NCBI GenBank assembly: GCA_019749895.1
Contig: JAIEPG010000008.1
Coordinates: 62,001-126,000, forward strand
Origin: Candidatus Babeliales bacterium
Lineage (GTDB): Bacteria > Babelota > Babeliae > Babelales > RVW-14
Length of the DNA stretch: 64,000 nucleotides
Reading direction: 5' to 3'
Part shown: positions 49,958 through 58,335 of the stretch, piece by piece
Layout of the letters: each line of letters opens with the position of its first letter
How positions within the stretch are numbered: position 1 is the first letter of the stretch
The notes under the pieces: model-generated
Databases searched by the model: none
Told to the model about the DNA's origin: nothing
Seen by the model: only the letters and a program-made list of their open reading frames with translations
Translations under genes and position numbers: made by a program

Positions 49958-50674
49958 CTATCCTTGTAAAAAATTATTAATCAATGATGTAGTCTCGCTC
50001 GGATTTTTAGCTATTGTATCATACGATTCAACAATTTTGCCATGATCAAGCAAATAACCCACATCAAACAAGTTATGCAAAAAATTAGTATCATGACTTA
50101 CCACCACAATTGCTTTGCCCACATTACGCAGCGAAATCAAAAGCTCGCGCAACTCAGTCGTTGTTTGTGGGTCAAGCGATGCCGTTGGTTCATCAAGCAA
50201 CAAGACACTCGGATTTAAACACAGCGCACGCGCAATTGCCACGCGCTGCTGCTGCCCACCAGAAAGTTGCGCTGGGTAACGGTCGGCATATGCCAGCATG
50301 CCCACCTGCTCAAGAGCAGCATGAGCACGCGTGTACGCTTCGTCTTCAAATACCGTTGCAACCAGCCTTAATGGCTGCATACAATTTTGCAAAACGGTCA
50401 TATGCGGAAACAAGTTAAAATGTTGAAACACAAAACCAACATGCCGCACACGCACAGATGCAGGTATTTTGTTAATATCAGTCCCATCAACTAAAATGGT
50501 ACCCTCATATTTTTTTACCAAGCCAGCCATACAACGCAATAGCGATGTTTTGCCGGCACCGCTTCTGCCAAAAAAAGCAGTAATTGCTTGTGGCCGAATG
50601 GTAAACGAAACATTATCAAGAATCAACTTGCGTCCCGCTGAGAATGATAAAGAAACATTATTCCCCGTGATCAT
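49958..50674 (-). CDS. Amino-acid ABC importer ATPase
   Basis: 238 residues from ATG 50674 (AAGGAG eight bases before). Cytosolic ATPase of a polar amino acid importer (GlnQ/HisP type): Walker A GRSGAGKTS, Q-loop VFQHFNLFPHMTVLQN, signature LSGGQQQRVAIARAL, Walker B VLLLDEPTASLD, H-loop VVSHD. Last gene of the binding protein, permease, ATPase operon; starts 17 bases before the permease stop. Confidence 0.94.
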   Translation of the reverse strand: MITGNNVSLSFSAGRKLILDNVSFTIRPQAITAFFGRSGAGKTSLLRCMAGLVKKYEGTILVDGTDINKIPASVRVRHVGFVFQHFNLFPHMTVLQNCMQPLRLVATVFEDEAYTRAHAALEQVGMLAYADRYPAQLSGGQQQRVAIARALCLNPSVLLLDEPTASLDPQTTTELRELLISLRNVGKAIVVVSHDTNFLHNLFDVGYLLDHGKIVESYDTIAKNPSETTSLINNFLQG

Positions 50675-51332
50675 AACGCAGTCTCCTTTCAATCATGCGC
50701 GAAGCAAAAATAATAATAGTTGTCAAAATTAAGTACAAACCGGCAACAGCTGAATAAATCAACATCGGATTCATTTCGCGTGCAATAATATTGCTGCCAA
50801 CTTTTGTCAACTCAAGAACGCCAATGTGCGACACAACTGACGACGTAAGAATTCCTGACGTAATCTCGTTAGACAATGCTGGCCAAACATTAGCAAGCAT
50901 TTGTGGCATAATTACAAAGCGCAGCGCTTGCAGCCTGGTATAACCAAGCACGTAGCACGCTTCCCACTGCCCACGCGGAATTGAGTTAATGCCCGCACGC
51001 ACAATTTCTGCAATGTAACCTGCCAAGCATAAAATCAGCGCCAGTGCGGCCGCACAAAACGGCGAGATGTCTATGCCAAACAAATCGGGAATCACAAAAT
51101 ATGCCATGAGCAACTGTACAAAAAATGGCACGCCACGCACTACAAAAATGTAGGCCGAAAGAACCGGTGCCAAAAATGGCACCCGCAAATGCCTACTCAG
51201 CGCGATACCACACAAGCTGCCCAACACAAACGCACAGGTAATTGCGTAGCACGAGAGTTCAATAGTTGCCAAAAAGCCATCTATCAGCTGCGGCGCATAG
51301 CGCAACAAAATATCTATGCTGTGACTATTCAT
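50658..51332 (-). CDS. Amino-acid ABC importer permease
   Basis: 224 residues from ATG 51332, which overlaps the stop of the binding-protein gene as ATGA and has GGGGAGG before it. His/Glu/Gln/Arg/opine family permease (HisM/GlnP type) with about five spans. The coupling loop reads EACYVLGYTRLQALRFVIMP (EAA motif with G and P conserved), and GYIAEIVRAGINSIPRGQ precedes it. Only one permease gene, so it likely works as a homodimer. Confidence 0.93.
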   Translation of the reverse strand: MNSHSIDILLRYAPQLIDGFLATIELSCYAITCAFVLGSLCGIALSRHLRVPFLAPVLSAYIFVVRGVPFFVQLLMAYFVIPDLFGIDISPFCAAALALILCLAGYIAEIVRAGINSIPRGQWEACYVLGYTRLQALRFVIMPQMLANVWPALSNEITSGILTSSVVSHIGVLELTKVGSNIIAREMNPMLIYSAVAGLYLILTTIIIFASRMIERRLRYDHGE

Positions 51333-52138
51333 GATGCCTCCCCAACTAAATACCATTTTTGTTCAAACTGAGCAATTGCACCATTATTTTTTAACTGCTG
51401 CACCGCTTGCTCAACAAGACCTACCAGTTCAGTATTATTTTTTTGCAAAGCAATGCCATGGCCTTTTGATTCAAAGCTACCAAGCGGTACATGCACCGCC
51501 TGCAGATCACTAAACTTTCTTGCAAAGCCTTCAAACGCTTCATCAAAAAAAGCTGCGGTAATTTTGCCGTACTGCAATTCTAAAACAATATCGGCATAGC
51601 CATTCAGCAACTTAACGTTGATAAAACCGAACTGACGCGCAAAGTTTTCTTGCAACGTACCGGCGAGCACACCAACGGTTGCATTTTTGCCACGCAAATC
51701 TTGCATGCTAGCAACACCAGTCGGCACCGATTGCCAAAAAACAAGCGGGAACGTGTTTACACCAACGCCTTGATAATGCACCATGGCAAAGCGCTGTAAC
51801 CGCTCTTGAGTAATACTAAACCCACACATGAGCATATCAATTCTGCCACGGTCTAAAGCCATGCACAATTCAGGCACTGCCATTTCTTTGATTACAAGCG
51901 TACGACCCAAATGCTGAGCAATACCGGCAGCAACGTCCACATCAAAGCCTTCATAAGCACCCAGCTCATTGACTGACATAAACGGCGCATCGGCTGGCAG
52001 CATGCCAACTACAAGCTCGTTTTTAGTTTTTTGATTATCGTTTTGAGTACGATTACACGAAGAAAAAAATACTAAACAAAATACAAACATAACATTGATA
52101 AGCAGGCAAAATGCCGGCCTTCTATGATTAGTAAACAT
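51329..52138 (-). CDS. Amino-acid ABC importer binding lipoprotein
   Basis: 269 residues. N-terminal signal with lipobox-like FFSSC (Cys about residue 28), so probably an Lgt substrate anchored by lipid. Periplasmic binding protein family 3: LVVGMLPADAPFMSVNELGA, YEGFDVDVAAGIAQHLG, DMLMCGFSITQERLQRF, GVLAGTLQENFARQFG. Typical ligands are polar amino acids (Gln, His, Arg, Cys). First gene of the importer operon. For a likely host-dependent organism this is a nutrient uptake system. Confidence 0.93.
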   Translation of the reverse strand: MFTNHRRPAFCLLINVMFVFCLVFFSSCNRTQNDNQKTKNELVVGMLPADAPFMSVNELGAYEGFDVDVAAGIAQHLGRTLVIKEMAVPELCMALDRGRIDMLMCGFSITQERLQRFAMVHYQGVGVNTFPLVFWQSVPTGVASMQDLRGKNATVGVLAGTLQENFARQFGFINVKLLNGYADIVLELQYGKITAAFFDEAFEGFARKFSDLQAVHVPLGSFESKGHGIALQKNNTELVGLVEQAVQQLKNNGAIAQFEQKWYLVGEAS

Positions 52139-52299
52139 AGCTATCCTTAAAAAAAATTACGTTAAAGCAGAACTATGCATTAGTTAAAATGCACAATACC
52201 TCTTGAACGAATTAAACATGTTTGCAGCACAAAAGCTGCACGGTGCGCCTAAGCGCAAAAAATTAAAAAGTGTAGGAAATGGGGAGATGCAACAGTTTT

Positions 52300-52434
52300 C
52301 TACTTAACTGCTGCTTTAGATTTTCGTTTAGAAGATTTCTTGTAAAATTCCACGCGTGGGAATGTTTTGGCGTCTGAGTGGCCAAAGTGAATGGATGCAG
52401 GAATGACTGGTTCATATCCTGTAGAAAAAGACAT
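52300..52434 (-). CDS. Small basic protein (44 residues), unknown
   Basis: A short frame on the minus strand, ATG 52434 to TAG 52300. GAAAGGG lies eight bases upstream; an in-frame ATG at 52440 is too close to that site. The N-terminal half is neutral (MSFSTGYEPVIPASIHFGHS) and the C-terminal half is basic (KKSSKRKSKAAVK), a composition seen in small ribosome- or nucleic-acid-binding proteins. I do not recognise it. It lies alone between the importer operon and the 52601 gene. Confidence 0.45.
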   Translation of the reverse strand: MSFSTGYEPVIPASIHFGHSDAKTFPRVEFYKKSSKRKSKAAVK

Positions 52435-52557
52435 AATCATACCCTTTCGGAAAAAACAAAAAATTACTTCAAACTATTTTTAGTTTAAATCAGCACCAAG
52501 TAAATGTCCAATTGTATCGAAAAATCAGCTATTTTTTTGCATTACGTCGGTATTTTC

Positions 52558-52591
52558 TAAAACAACCCCCCCAGCAAAAGCCGGGGGTTTT
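52558..52591 (-). terminator. Terminator of the 52601 gene
   Basis: CCCCC-rich arm (52566-52572) and CCGGGGG arm (52581-52587) around loop AAAA; on the minus strand followed by TTGTTTT. Confidence 0.65.
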
Positions 52592-52600
52592 GTTAACGTT

Positions 52601-54211
52601 TTATCCTCGAGCAGGTCGTTCACGATATTTTAAATATACGTCAACCGCCTCTCCAACTGCACCTACAAAAGCCAAAAAGGAACATGCTACAATCCCTTCT
52701 TTCATAGTTGAGTGTATTGTGATACCTCTGCGTCCTTGTGTCTTGCTCCAAACGTTTATAAGCTCCTTGGCAAGATAGGTAAGTAATGGTGTACCTACGG
52801 CCATTTTTATGTAGTGGCCACCTTCTTCATTCTCCTCTTTCTTCCACGTTGTGGGTTCAGGACAGAAATATTGGTACAGGGCCATGCAGGCATCTTTGGC
52901 TGCTTGACTAGCAGCACCAATAATCCCAAAAGCCCCTCCTACAGAGCAAATTTCAACGGAACGTGCAGCTACGTACTTAAGTGCTTTTTCAAACGAAGAA
53001 TGATGCCCGTAAGTAAGTCCGTAACCAATTTCTAACATGACCAATGCTGCTGAAGCAACGGTAGCAACAGCTCCCGCAATTTTTGTGTAACGCCAGGCCC
53101 CGCTCGCACACTGAGCGCCTCCAGCCTTCAGAGCTGCCAAGAAATGACCTTTTGCTTCTTTTTTATCAACTTTTTTGAAAAAGGCAGGATCTGCTTTTTC
53201 CAATGCATCCTGGGCTACGCGCCACTCTTTCTGCAATTGTTCATTTTCTTTTTTCGTCCGTTCCAAAGCTTTTTTCGTCTCTTCCAACTCTTTTTGTGTT
53301 TTTTTGTCAGCACCTTCTTTTTGCCACTGAGCAAGAATCACTTGAGCAGCTGCATCAACATCTTCTTCTTCAGCTTCTTTCAGAGATTTTCTTGCGTCTT
53401 CAACATCTCGTTGTGCTTTTTTGACTGCTTCTTCGGCACGTTCGAGTGCGGTCTTTTGGGGCTGATTTTTTGGTACAAATCCACAAAAATCATCTTCTGG
53501 CCATGGCTGCGGCTCTGAGTCAATTCCTAGCCACGTATCACGACCACAACGCGCAATACCCTCTTCTCGAAATGCTTGCTTACTCGTATCAATTTCATCC
53601 CAGACAACGCCATGCAGCTCCTCCAGGTCTTTTATTCTCTGCTTATAATATCTATCAACCCAACTATCCCCTTCTACAGGAGCTTCTTTTTCGTCAGCAA
53701 GCTTGCATCTCTCAATGTGTTCACGAAGCTCATTCACCACATCATCTTCGTCCGGCTCTGATCTTTGAGCTGCTTCATCGTCACCACCGTACCAGGCTGC
53801 CAATCCATCATCAGATGAACTTGCCCGCGTCGGTTTTGGTTGTCGTAAAATGCCTGGAGCTCTTGTTGGTTGTGCCACAGATTTTTCGCGTTCAGCTGCC
53901 AGTGTTTGCAGATAGTTAACAACTCTTTCTCGCGCATCATCATTTTTAAAAATACCAGAACGTGGATCAGCCAGGCGATCATACAGATCGACAAACGCTA
54001 CTTGTTTGTCTGGCGTTACCTCGGTAGTGCCACCAAGCCAGTTGATATATTCGGTAAGCGTTGTGCGGTCATCCTGAGAAATCGTCATATTCTCGCTCGT
54101 ACGACCCGTCACTTTGTCCGGCTCTAAGCTCTTCCAATACTTTTTGGCCGCCGGTAAAACCATGCTGTTTGCGCCAAGACATACCAACAAAGCCGTTGCT
54201 AATTTTTTCAT
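52601..54211 (-). CDS. Exported coiled-coil protein with C-terminal hydrophobic region
   Basis: 536 residues from ATG 54211 (GGAG seven bases before; ATG 54217 too close). Signal peptide about 1-22 (ATALLVCLGANSMVLPAA). Residues 40-260 are hydrophilic with no recognised domain; 265-365 are coiled coil rich in Lys/Glu (EETKKALERTKKENEQLQKE); 385-535 contain three hydrophobic segments (ATVASAALVMLEIGYGLTYG, ICSVGGAFGIIGAASQA, ACSFLAFVGAVGEAV) that may insert in a membrane. Overall shape (exported, coiled coil, small hydrophobic helices) is reminiscent of effectors or envelope tethers, but there is no direct evidence. Followed by a terminator. Confidence 0.75.
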   Translation of the reverse strand: MKKLATALLVCLGANSMVLPAAKKYWKSLEPDKVTGRTSENMTISQDDRTTLTEYINWLGGTTEVTPDKQVAFVDLYDRLADPRSGIFKNDDARERVVNYLQTLAAEREKSVAQPTRAPGILRQPKPTRASSSDDGLAAWYGGDDEAAQRSEPDEDDVVNELREHIERCKLADEKEAPVEGDSWVDRYYKQRIKDLEELHGVVWDEIDTSKQAFREEGIARCGRDTWLGIDSEPQPWPEDDFCGFVPKNQPQKTALERAEEAVKKAQRDVEDARKSLKEAEEEDVDAAAQVILAQWQKEGADKKTQKELEETKKALERTKKENEQLQKEWRVAQDALEKADPAFFKKVDKKEAKGHFLAALKAGGAQCASGAWRYTKIAGAVATVASAALVMLEIGYGLTYGHHSSFEKALKYVAARSVEICSVGGAFGIIGAASQAAKDACMALYQYFCPEPTTWKKEENEEGGHYIKMAVGTPLLTYLAKELINVWSKTQGRRGITIHSTMKEGIVACSFLAFVGAVGEAVDVYLKYRERPARG

Positions 54212-54250
54212 ATGCATACTCCTAAAAAACTTTTGCGATTAAACTAATCC

Positions 54251-54823
54251 CTAGTTTCTACACCCTTCAATTAAAAGATTCAAGCAAAAATCAAAATAAT
54301 CCTGTTGATCTTTTTCACTACTAATAAAAATATTTGGATCTAAAACTGCTGAACTAATAATTGATAAAACCATCGTTACAATAAATACTGGCTTACTATT
54401 TTTATTAATATCACCACATTCTTGGTAATGAGTAAACGCATCAATCCATTGCTGCATTTCAGCCGAAAGCGTAACGCCAATATTACGAGCTTCTTGACCT
54501 TCAAGCCGCTGCCAATTAATCATGCGAACAATCTCAGGGTTGTTGCGGTAAAAAGCCATACTCTGCTTAAATAACAAGGCTAGAAAATCACGGAAAGGCA
54601 AATCGGTACTTGGCAAAACAGGGGTTGCAAGACTTGCTTGCTGAGAAATATTTTGCTTTACCGCAAGCCACAATTGCTCTTTACTACCAAAATGATGAAA
54701 GATAAGACTGTGGTTAATTTCAGCCAATTTGGCAAGATCGCCCATTGAAGTACCTGCAAAGCCACGCTCAAGAAAAAGACTTTTAGCCGCTTCAAGAATC
54801 TTCTCTTTAGTTGTTTTTTTCAT
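54251..54823 (-). CDS. TetR-family transcriptional repressor
   Basis: 190 residues from ATG 54823 (GAGGG before). N-terminal helix-turn-helix typical of TetR: KEKILEAAKSLFLERGFAGT, then SMGDLAKLAEINHSLIFHHF, GSKEQLWLAVKQ. The C-terminal ligand domain is generic. Divergent from the ankyrin gene at 54960; two identical palindromes between them (54873-54882 and 54905-54914) are the obvious operators, overlapping the -35 elements in both directions, so it likely represses itself and the rightward gene(s). The ABC-2 exporter operon 900 bases downstream is a natural additional target but no copy of the palindrome is seen there. Confidence 0.92.
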   Translation of the reverse strand: MKKTTKEKILEAAKSLFLERGFAGTSMGDLAKLAEINHSLIFHHFGSKEQLWLAVKQNISQQASLATPVLPSTDLPFRDFLALLFKQSMAFYRNNPEIVRMINWQRLEGQEARNIGVTLSAEMQQWIDAFTHYQECGDINKNSKPVFIVTMVLSIISSAVLDPNIFISSEKDQQDYFDFCLNLLIEGCRN

Positions 54824-54867
54824 AAAAACCCTCAAAAAGTATCATTTTTTAGTAAATTACAACCCAG

Positions 54868-54896
54868 TTGACTGACTAGTCAATATATGCTAAATT
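54868..54896 (+). promoter_or_regulatory. Rightward promoter for the 54960 ankyrin gene
   Basis: TTGACT (54868-54873), 17-base spacer, TAAATT (54891-54896) preceded by TGC. The spacer contains the left TetR-type operator. Confidence 0.6.
54873..54882. promoter_or_regulatory. TetR-type operator, left copy
   Basis: Perfect palindrome TGACTAGTCA in TTGACTGACTAGTCAA; identical core at 54905-54914, 32 bases (about three helix turns) away. Confidence 0.75.
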
Positions 54897-54904
54897 GAAT
54901 TAAC

Positions 54905-54914
54905 TGACTAGTCA
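54905..54914. promoter_or_regulatory. TetR-type operator, right copy
   Basis: TGACTAGTCA in TTAACTGACTAGTCAATT. On the minus strand it overlaps TTGACT (54915-54910), which with TAGCAT 17 bases further makes the leftward promoter of the regulator gene. Confidence 0.75.
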
Positions 54915-54959
54915 ATTAACAATAAGTAATAGTACTAAAAATATAACCAAAGGACAATC

Positions 54960-55454
54960 ATGAACAAAAAAATTGTAAGTTCATTGTTTATGGCACTTGC
55001 TCTTACAAGCACCGCAATGCCAGCAGCAGCAATATTACAAGAAATTAGAACCCAAGAAAAAAAACGCAACTGGAAAAACGATTTACATTCGGCCTTAATA
55101 ACGGGTAATTTCAACAATTTCCAAAGACTGATACAACCACTATACGGCTCTCCATTTGACCCCCTCTATTCTCCTGACAATAGTCAAAGGTTAATACTAG
55201 CCGCCCACTGTCCGATTGCCTCGGATGGGCTTGAAATTACTAGATACTTGCTAGAAAATACAACCCTTGATGTTAACGCACAGGAAGAACGAACTGGCGA
55301 CACAGCACTACACATAGCAACACGCAAGCAAAACATTGCAATAGCTGCACTACTTATTAAACATAACGCCGACCTCACCATTAAAAATAGTTGTGGGGAC
55401 ATGCCTGTTGATATCGCACAAACAATGGAACTCACGATACTTTTGGCTCCATAA
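54960..55454 (+). CDS. Small exported ankyrin-repeat protein
   Basis: 164 residues, AAAGGA before ATG. Signal peptide about 1-24 (MALALTSTAMPAAA). Two to three ankyrin units: LHSALITGNFNNFQRLIQPL (first, degenerate), LEITRYLLENTTLDVNAQEE, and TGDTALHIATRKQNIAIAAL followed by KHNADLTIKNSCGDMPVDIA. Shorter than the ankyrin proteins at 25129 and 26086. The gene is immediately under the TetR operators, which suggests that its expression is induced by a small molecule. No domain other than ankyrin. Confidence 0.85.
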   Translation: MNKKIVSSLFMALALTSTAMPAAAILQEIRTQEKKRNWKNDLHSALITGNFNNFQRLIQPLYGSPFDPLYSPDNSQRLILAAHCPIASDGLEITRYLLENTTLDVNAQEERTGDTALHIATRKQNIAIAALLIKHNADLTIKNSCGDMPVDIAQTMELTILLAP

Positions 55455-55857
55455 AAATATTTGAGTCAGAATAAAATAAATTAAGAGCTTTAAATAAGCC
55501 TTTTTTATCAATAAATTACATTTCTTTGACGAGTAACTATTTTTTTGATAGAAATAAAAGATATAGCTTTATTATCCAAAAGCCACCACAAGTGGGAGGA
55601 AAAGACCATGGTAACAACCATCTTTACCGCCTGCGACCGAGCGGTGATAACCATTTTCACTCGCTAGCCGCAAGGCGCATTCTTTATCAAGCAGTTGCTC
55701 TTGTTTTACAACAAGATATGCATGTATTTGTATACTGCTTCGTTTATTTTTCATTTCATTTTAGTTTTTTGTAATAAAACAACGTTGGTGCATTTGTTGT
55801 GCTCATTTTTTATGCACATCGAATTTTGCACGCACTTTAAAAATATAAGGAACGATT
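55455..55857. other. Gene-poor stretch before the ABC-2 exporter
   Basis: Only one translation signal stands out: GGGAGG eight bases before ATG 55608, opening a 19-codon frame (starts MVTTIFTACD, TAG at 55665-55667). Longer frames on both strands (to 55774 plus, to 55572 minus) lack ribosome binding sites and have no recognisable content. It could be a leader peptide or the remnant of a lost gene. Confidence 0.4.
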
Positions 55858-56610
55858 ATGTCGTCTAACGTCCTCGTCCGCATTCTCAATGTCACCAAAG
55901 AATATCCGGACAAAAAACGTACTATTAAAGCCCTCAAAGGTATTAGCCTTGATATTCAAAAAGGTGAAATCATTGGTCTTTTGGGTGTTAATGGTGCCGG
56001 AAAAACAACCCTTTCTTCAATCTTGGCAACGCGCCACCCGGCAACTTCGGGCGAGATATTGTTTGAAGGAAAATCAATTTACGCAGACATTGCCAACTAC
56101 CGACGCATCATTGGCTACTGTCCACAAAAACCAAACCTCGATCCAGCATTAACGATTGAGCAAAACTTGGTCTTTGCTGGCCGCTACTACGGCATGTCGG
56201 AAGATGCCATTGAAAAACGTAAAAACGAACTCATGAAAAAATATGAGTTGGTACAATATGCCGATTCTTCATGTTCAATATTGTCGGGCGGTTATAAACA
56301 ACGCGCCATGATTGCCCGCGCGCTCATGCACAATCCGCTTTTGGTTATTTTGGACGAACCGACTGTGGGCCTAGACCCGCACATTCGTCACCAACTGTGG
56401 GAAAGTATTCGCGATCTGAAAAATGAAGGCGTTGCAGTTATTTTGACAACACACTATTTGGATGAAGCAGAAGTACTTTCTGATCGCATTTGCGTTTTGG
56501 ACAAAGGAAATATCAAGTTGATTGATACACCAGAAAACTTGAAATCAGTGTATCAAAAGAGCAATTTGGAAGAAGTATTCTTGCAATTAATGCACGAAGA
56601 AACACGCTAA
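55858..56610 (+). CDS. ABC-2 type exporter ATPase
   Basis: 250 residues, AAGGA before ATG. Walker A GVNGAGKTT, Q-loop YCPQKPNLDPALTIEQN, signature LSGGYKQRAMIARALM, Walker B LVILDEPTVGLDPHIRHQLW, H-loop LTTHYLDEAEVLSDRI. This is the DrrA/NatA/CcmA-like exporter branch. First gene of a cluster with three ABC-2 permeases (56636, 57519, 58336); presumably powers all of them. Substrate unknown; relatives export drugs, lipids, polysaccharides or sodium. Confidence 0.93.
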   Translation: MSSNVLVRILNVTKEYPDKKRTIKALKGISLDIQKGEIIGLLGVNGAGKTTLSSILATRHPATSGEILFEGKSIYADIANYRRIIGYCPQKPNLDPALTIEQNLVFAGRYYGMSEDAIEKRKNELMKKYELVQYADSSCSILSGGYKQRAMIARALMHNPLLVILDEPTVGLDPHIRHQLWESIRDLKNEGVAVILTTHYLDEAEVLSDRICVLDKGNIKLIDTPENLKSVYQKSNLEEVFLQLMHEETR

Positions 56611-56635
56611 TTATGTTAAATTATTAGGAACTATT

Positions 56636-57439
56636 ATGGTTACAAAACAAGAAAATCGCTGGCTTTCATATGCGCGCTTGGTATGGCAGCTGGTAAGAGC
56701 CGACATGACCGTATATCGTGGTATTGTTGCTGAGCAGCTTATTAACACGGTAGCATGGGTTGGGCCAACAGTCTTGGTCACTACCTACGCATTTCCGTTG
56801 CTTGGTATTGCAAAAGGCTTTGGTGCTTTTATTGCGGTAGCGTCAATTGTTTCGGTAAGTCTTTTTCAAGCATTTGCTGCAGCAACGGCTTTTGTTGGCG
56901 ATTTAGAAGGAAACCAGACAATCTCGTTTCCACTCACGCTGCCAATGCCTTCATGGCTAGTTTTTGTACAGCGATCGGTAAGTTATGTTTGTAAAGCTTC
57001 GATATTGAGCATCATTGTGTTGCCGCTGGGTAAGCTTATTTTGCTTGATAAATTGAGCTTTGCAAATTTCTCGATCGTTAAATTTGTTGTTATGTTTTTT
57101 GCCGTTCATATCTTTTCAAGCTTTTTTAGCTTGTTGTTGGTAAGCATGGTAGATAGCATGTCACAAATCATGAAAGTATGGTTGCGCTTTATTTTTCCAA
57201 TGTGGTTTTTTGGCTGCTCGCAATATCCTTGGAGCATCTTGCATCAACTGTCGCCAAAGCTTGCTTATGCATGCTTGGCTAATCCGTTTGTTTACGCAAT
57301 GGAAGGCATTCGTGCTGCAGTGCTAGGGCAAGAAGGCTCACTGTCTTACTGGCCGTGCGTTGGCATGCTGCTTGTTTTTGCAACACTGTGTGGCGTAGTA
57401 GCAACCAGAAGACTCAAGAAGCGCCTTGATTTTGTGTAA
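56636..57439 (+). CDS. ABC-2 type exporter permease
   Basis: 267 residues, AGGA before ATG, 25 bases after the ATPase gene. About six membrane spans, with the ABC-2 pattern: N-terminal cytosolic amphipathic helix (RLVWQLVRADMTVYRG), PLTLPMPSWLVFVQRSVSYV and, near the end, LANPFVYAMEGIRAAVLG, which is the usual NPxxYxxxxxR segment. C-terminus RLKKRLDFV is shared with the two other permeases. Ends at a strong terminator (57469-57499). Confidence 0.88.
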   Translation: MVTKQENRWLSYARLVWQLVRADMTVYRGIVAEQLINTVAWVGPTVLVTTYAFPLLGIAKGFGAFIAVASIVSVSLFQAFAAATAFVGDLEGNQTISFPLTLPMPSWLVFVQRSVSYVCKASILSIIVLPLGKLILLDKLSFANFSIVKFVVMFFAVHIFSSFFSLLLVSMVDSMSQIMKVWLRFIFPMWFFGCSQYPWSILHQLSPKLAYACLANPFVYAMEGIRAAVLGQEGSLSYWPCVGMLLVFATLCGVVATRRLKKRLDFV

Positions 57440-57468
57440 GCTTGATTTTTAATATCTGCAACGTTATG

Positions 57469-57499
57469 ATGCCGGTCAGTAGTGACCGGCATTTTTTTT
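57469..57499 (+). terminator. Terminator between first and second permease
   Basis: ATGCCGGTCA (57469-57478)/TGACCGGCAT (57483-57492), loop GTAG, then TTTTTTT. Perfect stem. Confidence 0.93.
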
Positions 57500-57518
57500 G
57501 ACTCGAGACAAAAAAACC

Positions 57519-58307
57519 ATGGATAAAATAAAATCGTACACCAAAATTTTTTGGCATTTAATGCAAAAAGATCTGCTTATCATGCGCCAAACGCTGCTGC
57601 GTGATATTTTTGATGGCATAGTTTGGGCCACCAGCACTATTTTTGTCACCACCTACATATTTTCATCACTGGGCATATCGTCAGATTACGGCCCGTGCTT
57701 TGCTATTGGCGGCGTTGCAAGTTATGGTATTTTTTTCGTTTTTGACCATACGGCAAATTTTTTGGCCGACCTTGAAGGCGATCAAATTATTGGCAATCAT
57801 TTGGTTTTACCTCTTCCCTCATGGCTTATACTCATTCAACAAGCATGTACTTACGCACTGTTTACCAGCACCCTCACCGTATTCATTTTTCCCGTTGCAA
57901 AAATTGTTTTACTAGGACGCCTCGACTTGAGCCACCTTTCACTGATTAAACTTGTACCATTTTTTATACTCACCAACTTTTTTTCAGCATTTTTAAGTTT
58001 GCTCGTAACAAGCTTTTTGCCCGGCATGAGAAGTTTAAATGTTATTTGGCCACGCTTTTTGTTTCCCATTTGGTTTTTTGGTGGTTCACAATTTTCGTGG
58101 CAGGCAGTTCATAACTTCTCGCCAAAGTTTTCTTACCTCTGCCTGCTCAACCCATTTTTGTACATAACCGAGGGCCTGCGAGCTTGCGTGCTAGACCCAA
58201 CTAACTCACTACCATTTTATGTTTGCGCCCCCGTGGCGCTCTTTGCAACGCTTGCTTTTGCCTTCATCAGCATTGCCAGACTCAAACGGCGCCTTGATTT
58301 TGTGTAA
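57519..58307 (+). CDS. ABC-2 type exporter permease, paralogue 2
   Basis: 262 residues from ATG 57519; a TTG at 57498 inside the terminator T-run is less likely. Ribosome binding site weak. Six spans; closely similar to the 58336 gene (SSLGxxxxYGPCFAIGGVA, HTANFxADxxGxQ, WPRxLFPxWFFGGSQFxW, LLNPFLYxTEGLRACVLDPx) and less to the 56636 gene. Lies downstream of a terminator, so it needs read-through or its own promoter, which I could not locate in 20 bases. Function depends on an ATPase, probably the one at 55858. Confidence 0.87.
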   Translation: MDKIKSYTKIFWHLMQKDLLIMRQTLLRDIFDGIVWATSTIFVTTYIFSSLGISSDYGPCFAIGGVASYGIFFVFDHTANFLADLEGDQIIGNHLVLPLPSWLILIQQACTYALFTSTLTVFIFPVAKIVLLGRLDLSHLSLIKLVPFFILTNFFSAFLSLLVTSFLPGMRSLNVIWPRFLFPIWFFGGSQFSWQAVHNFSPKFSYLCLLNPFLYITEGLRACVLDPTNSLPFYVCAPVALFATLAFAFISIARLKRRLDFV

Positions 58308-58335
58308 TAACATTTAAGTAACTGAGAAAATTTTT

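Noticed and set aside
55526-55774. An 82-codon frame between the ankyrin gene and the ABC exporter
   Set aside because: No ribosome binding site, no recognisable domain, and the only good translation signal in the region is in another frame.
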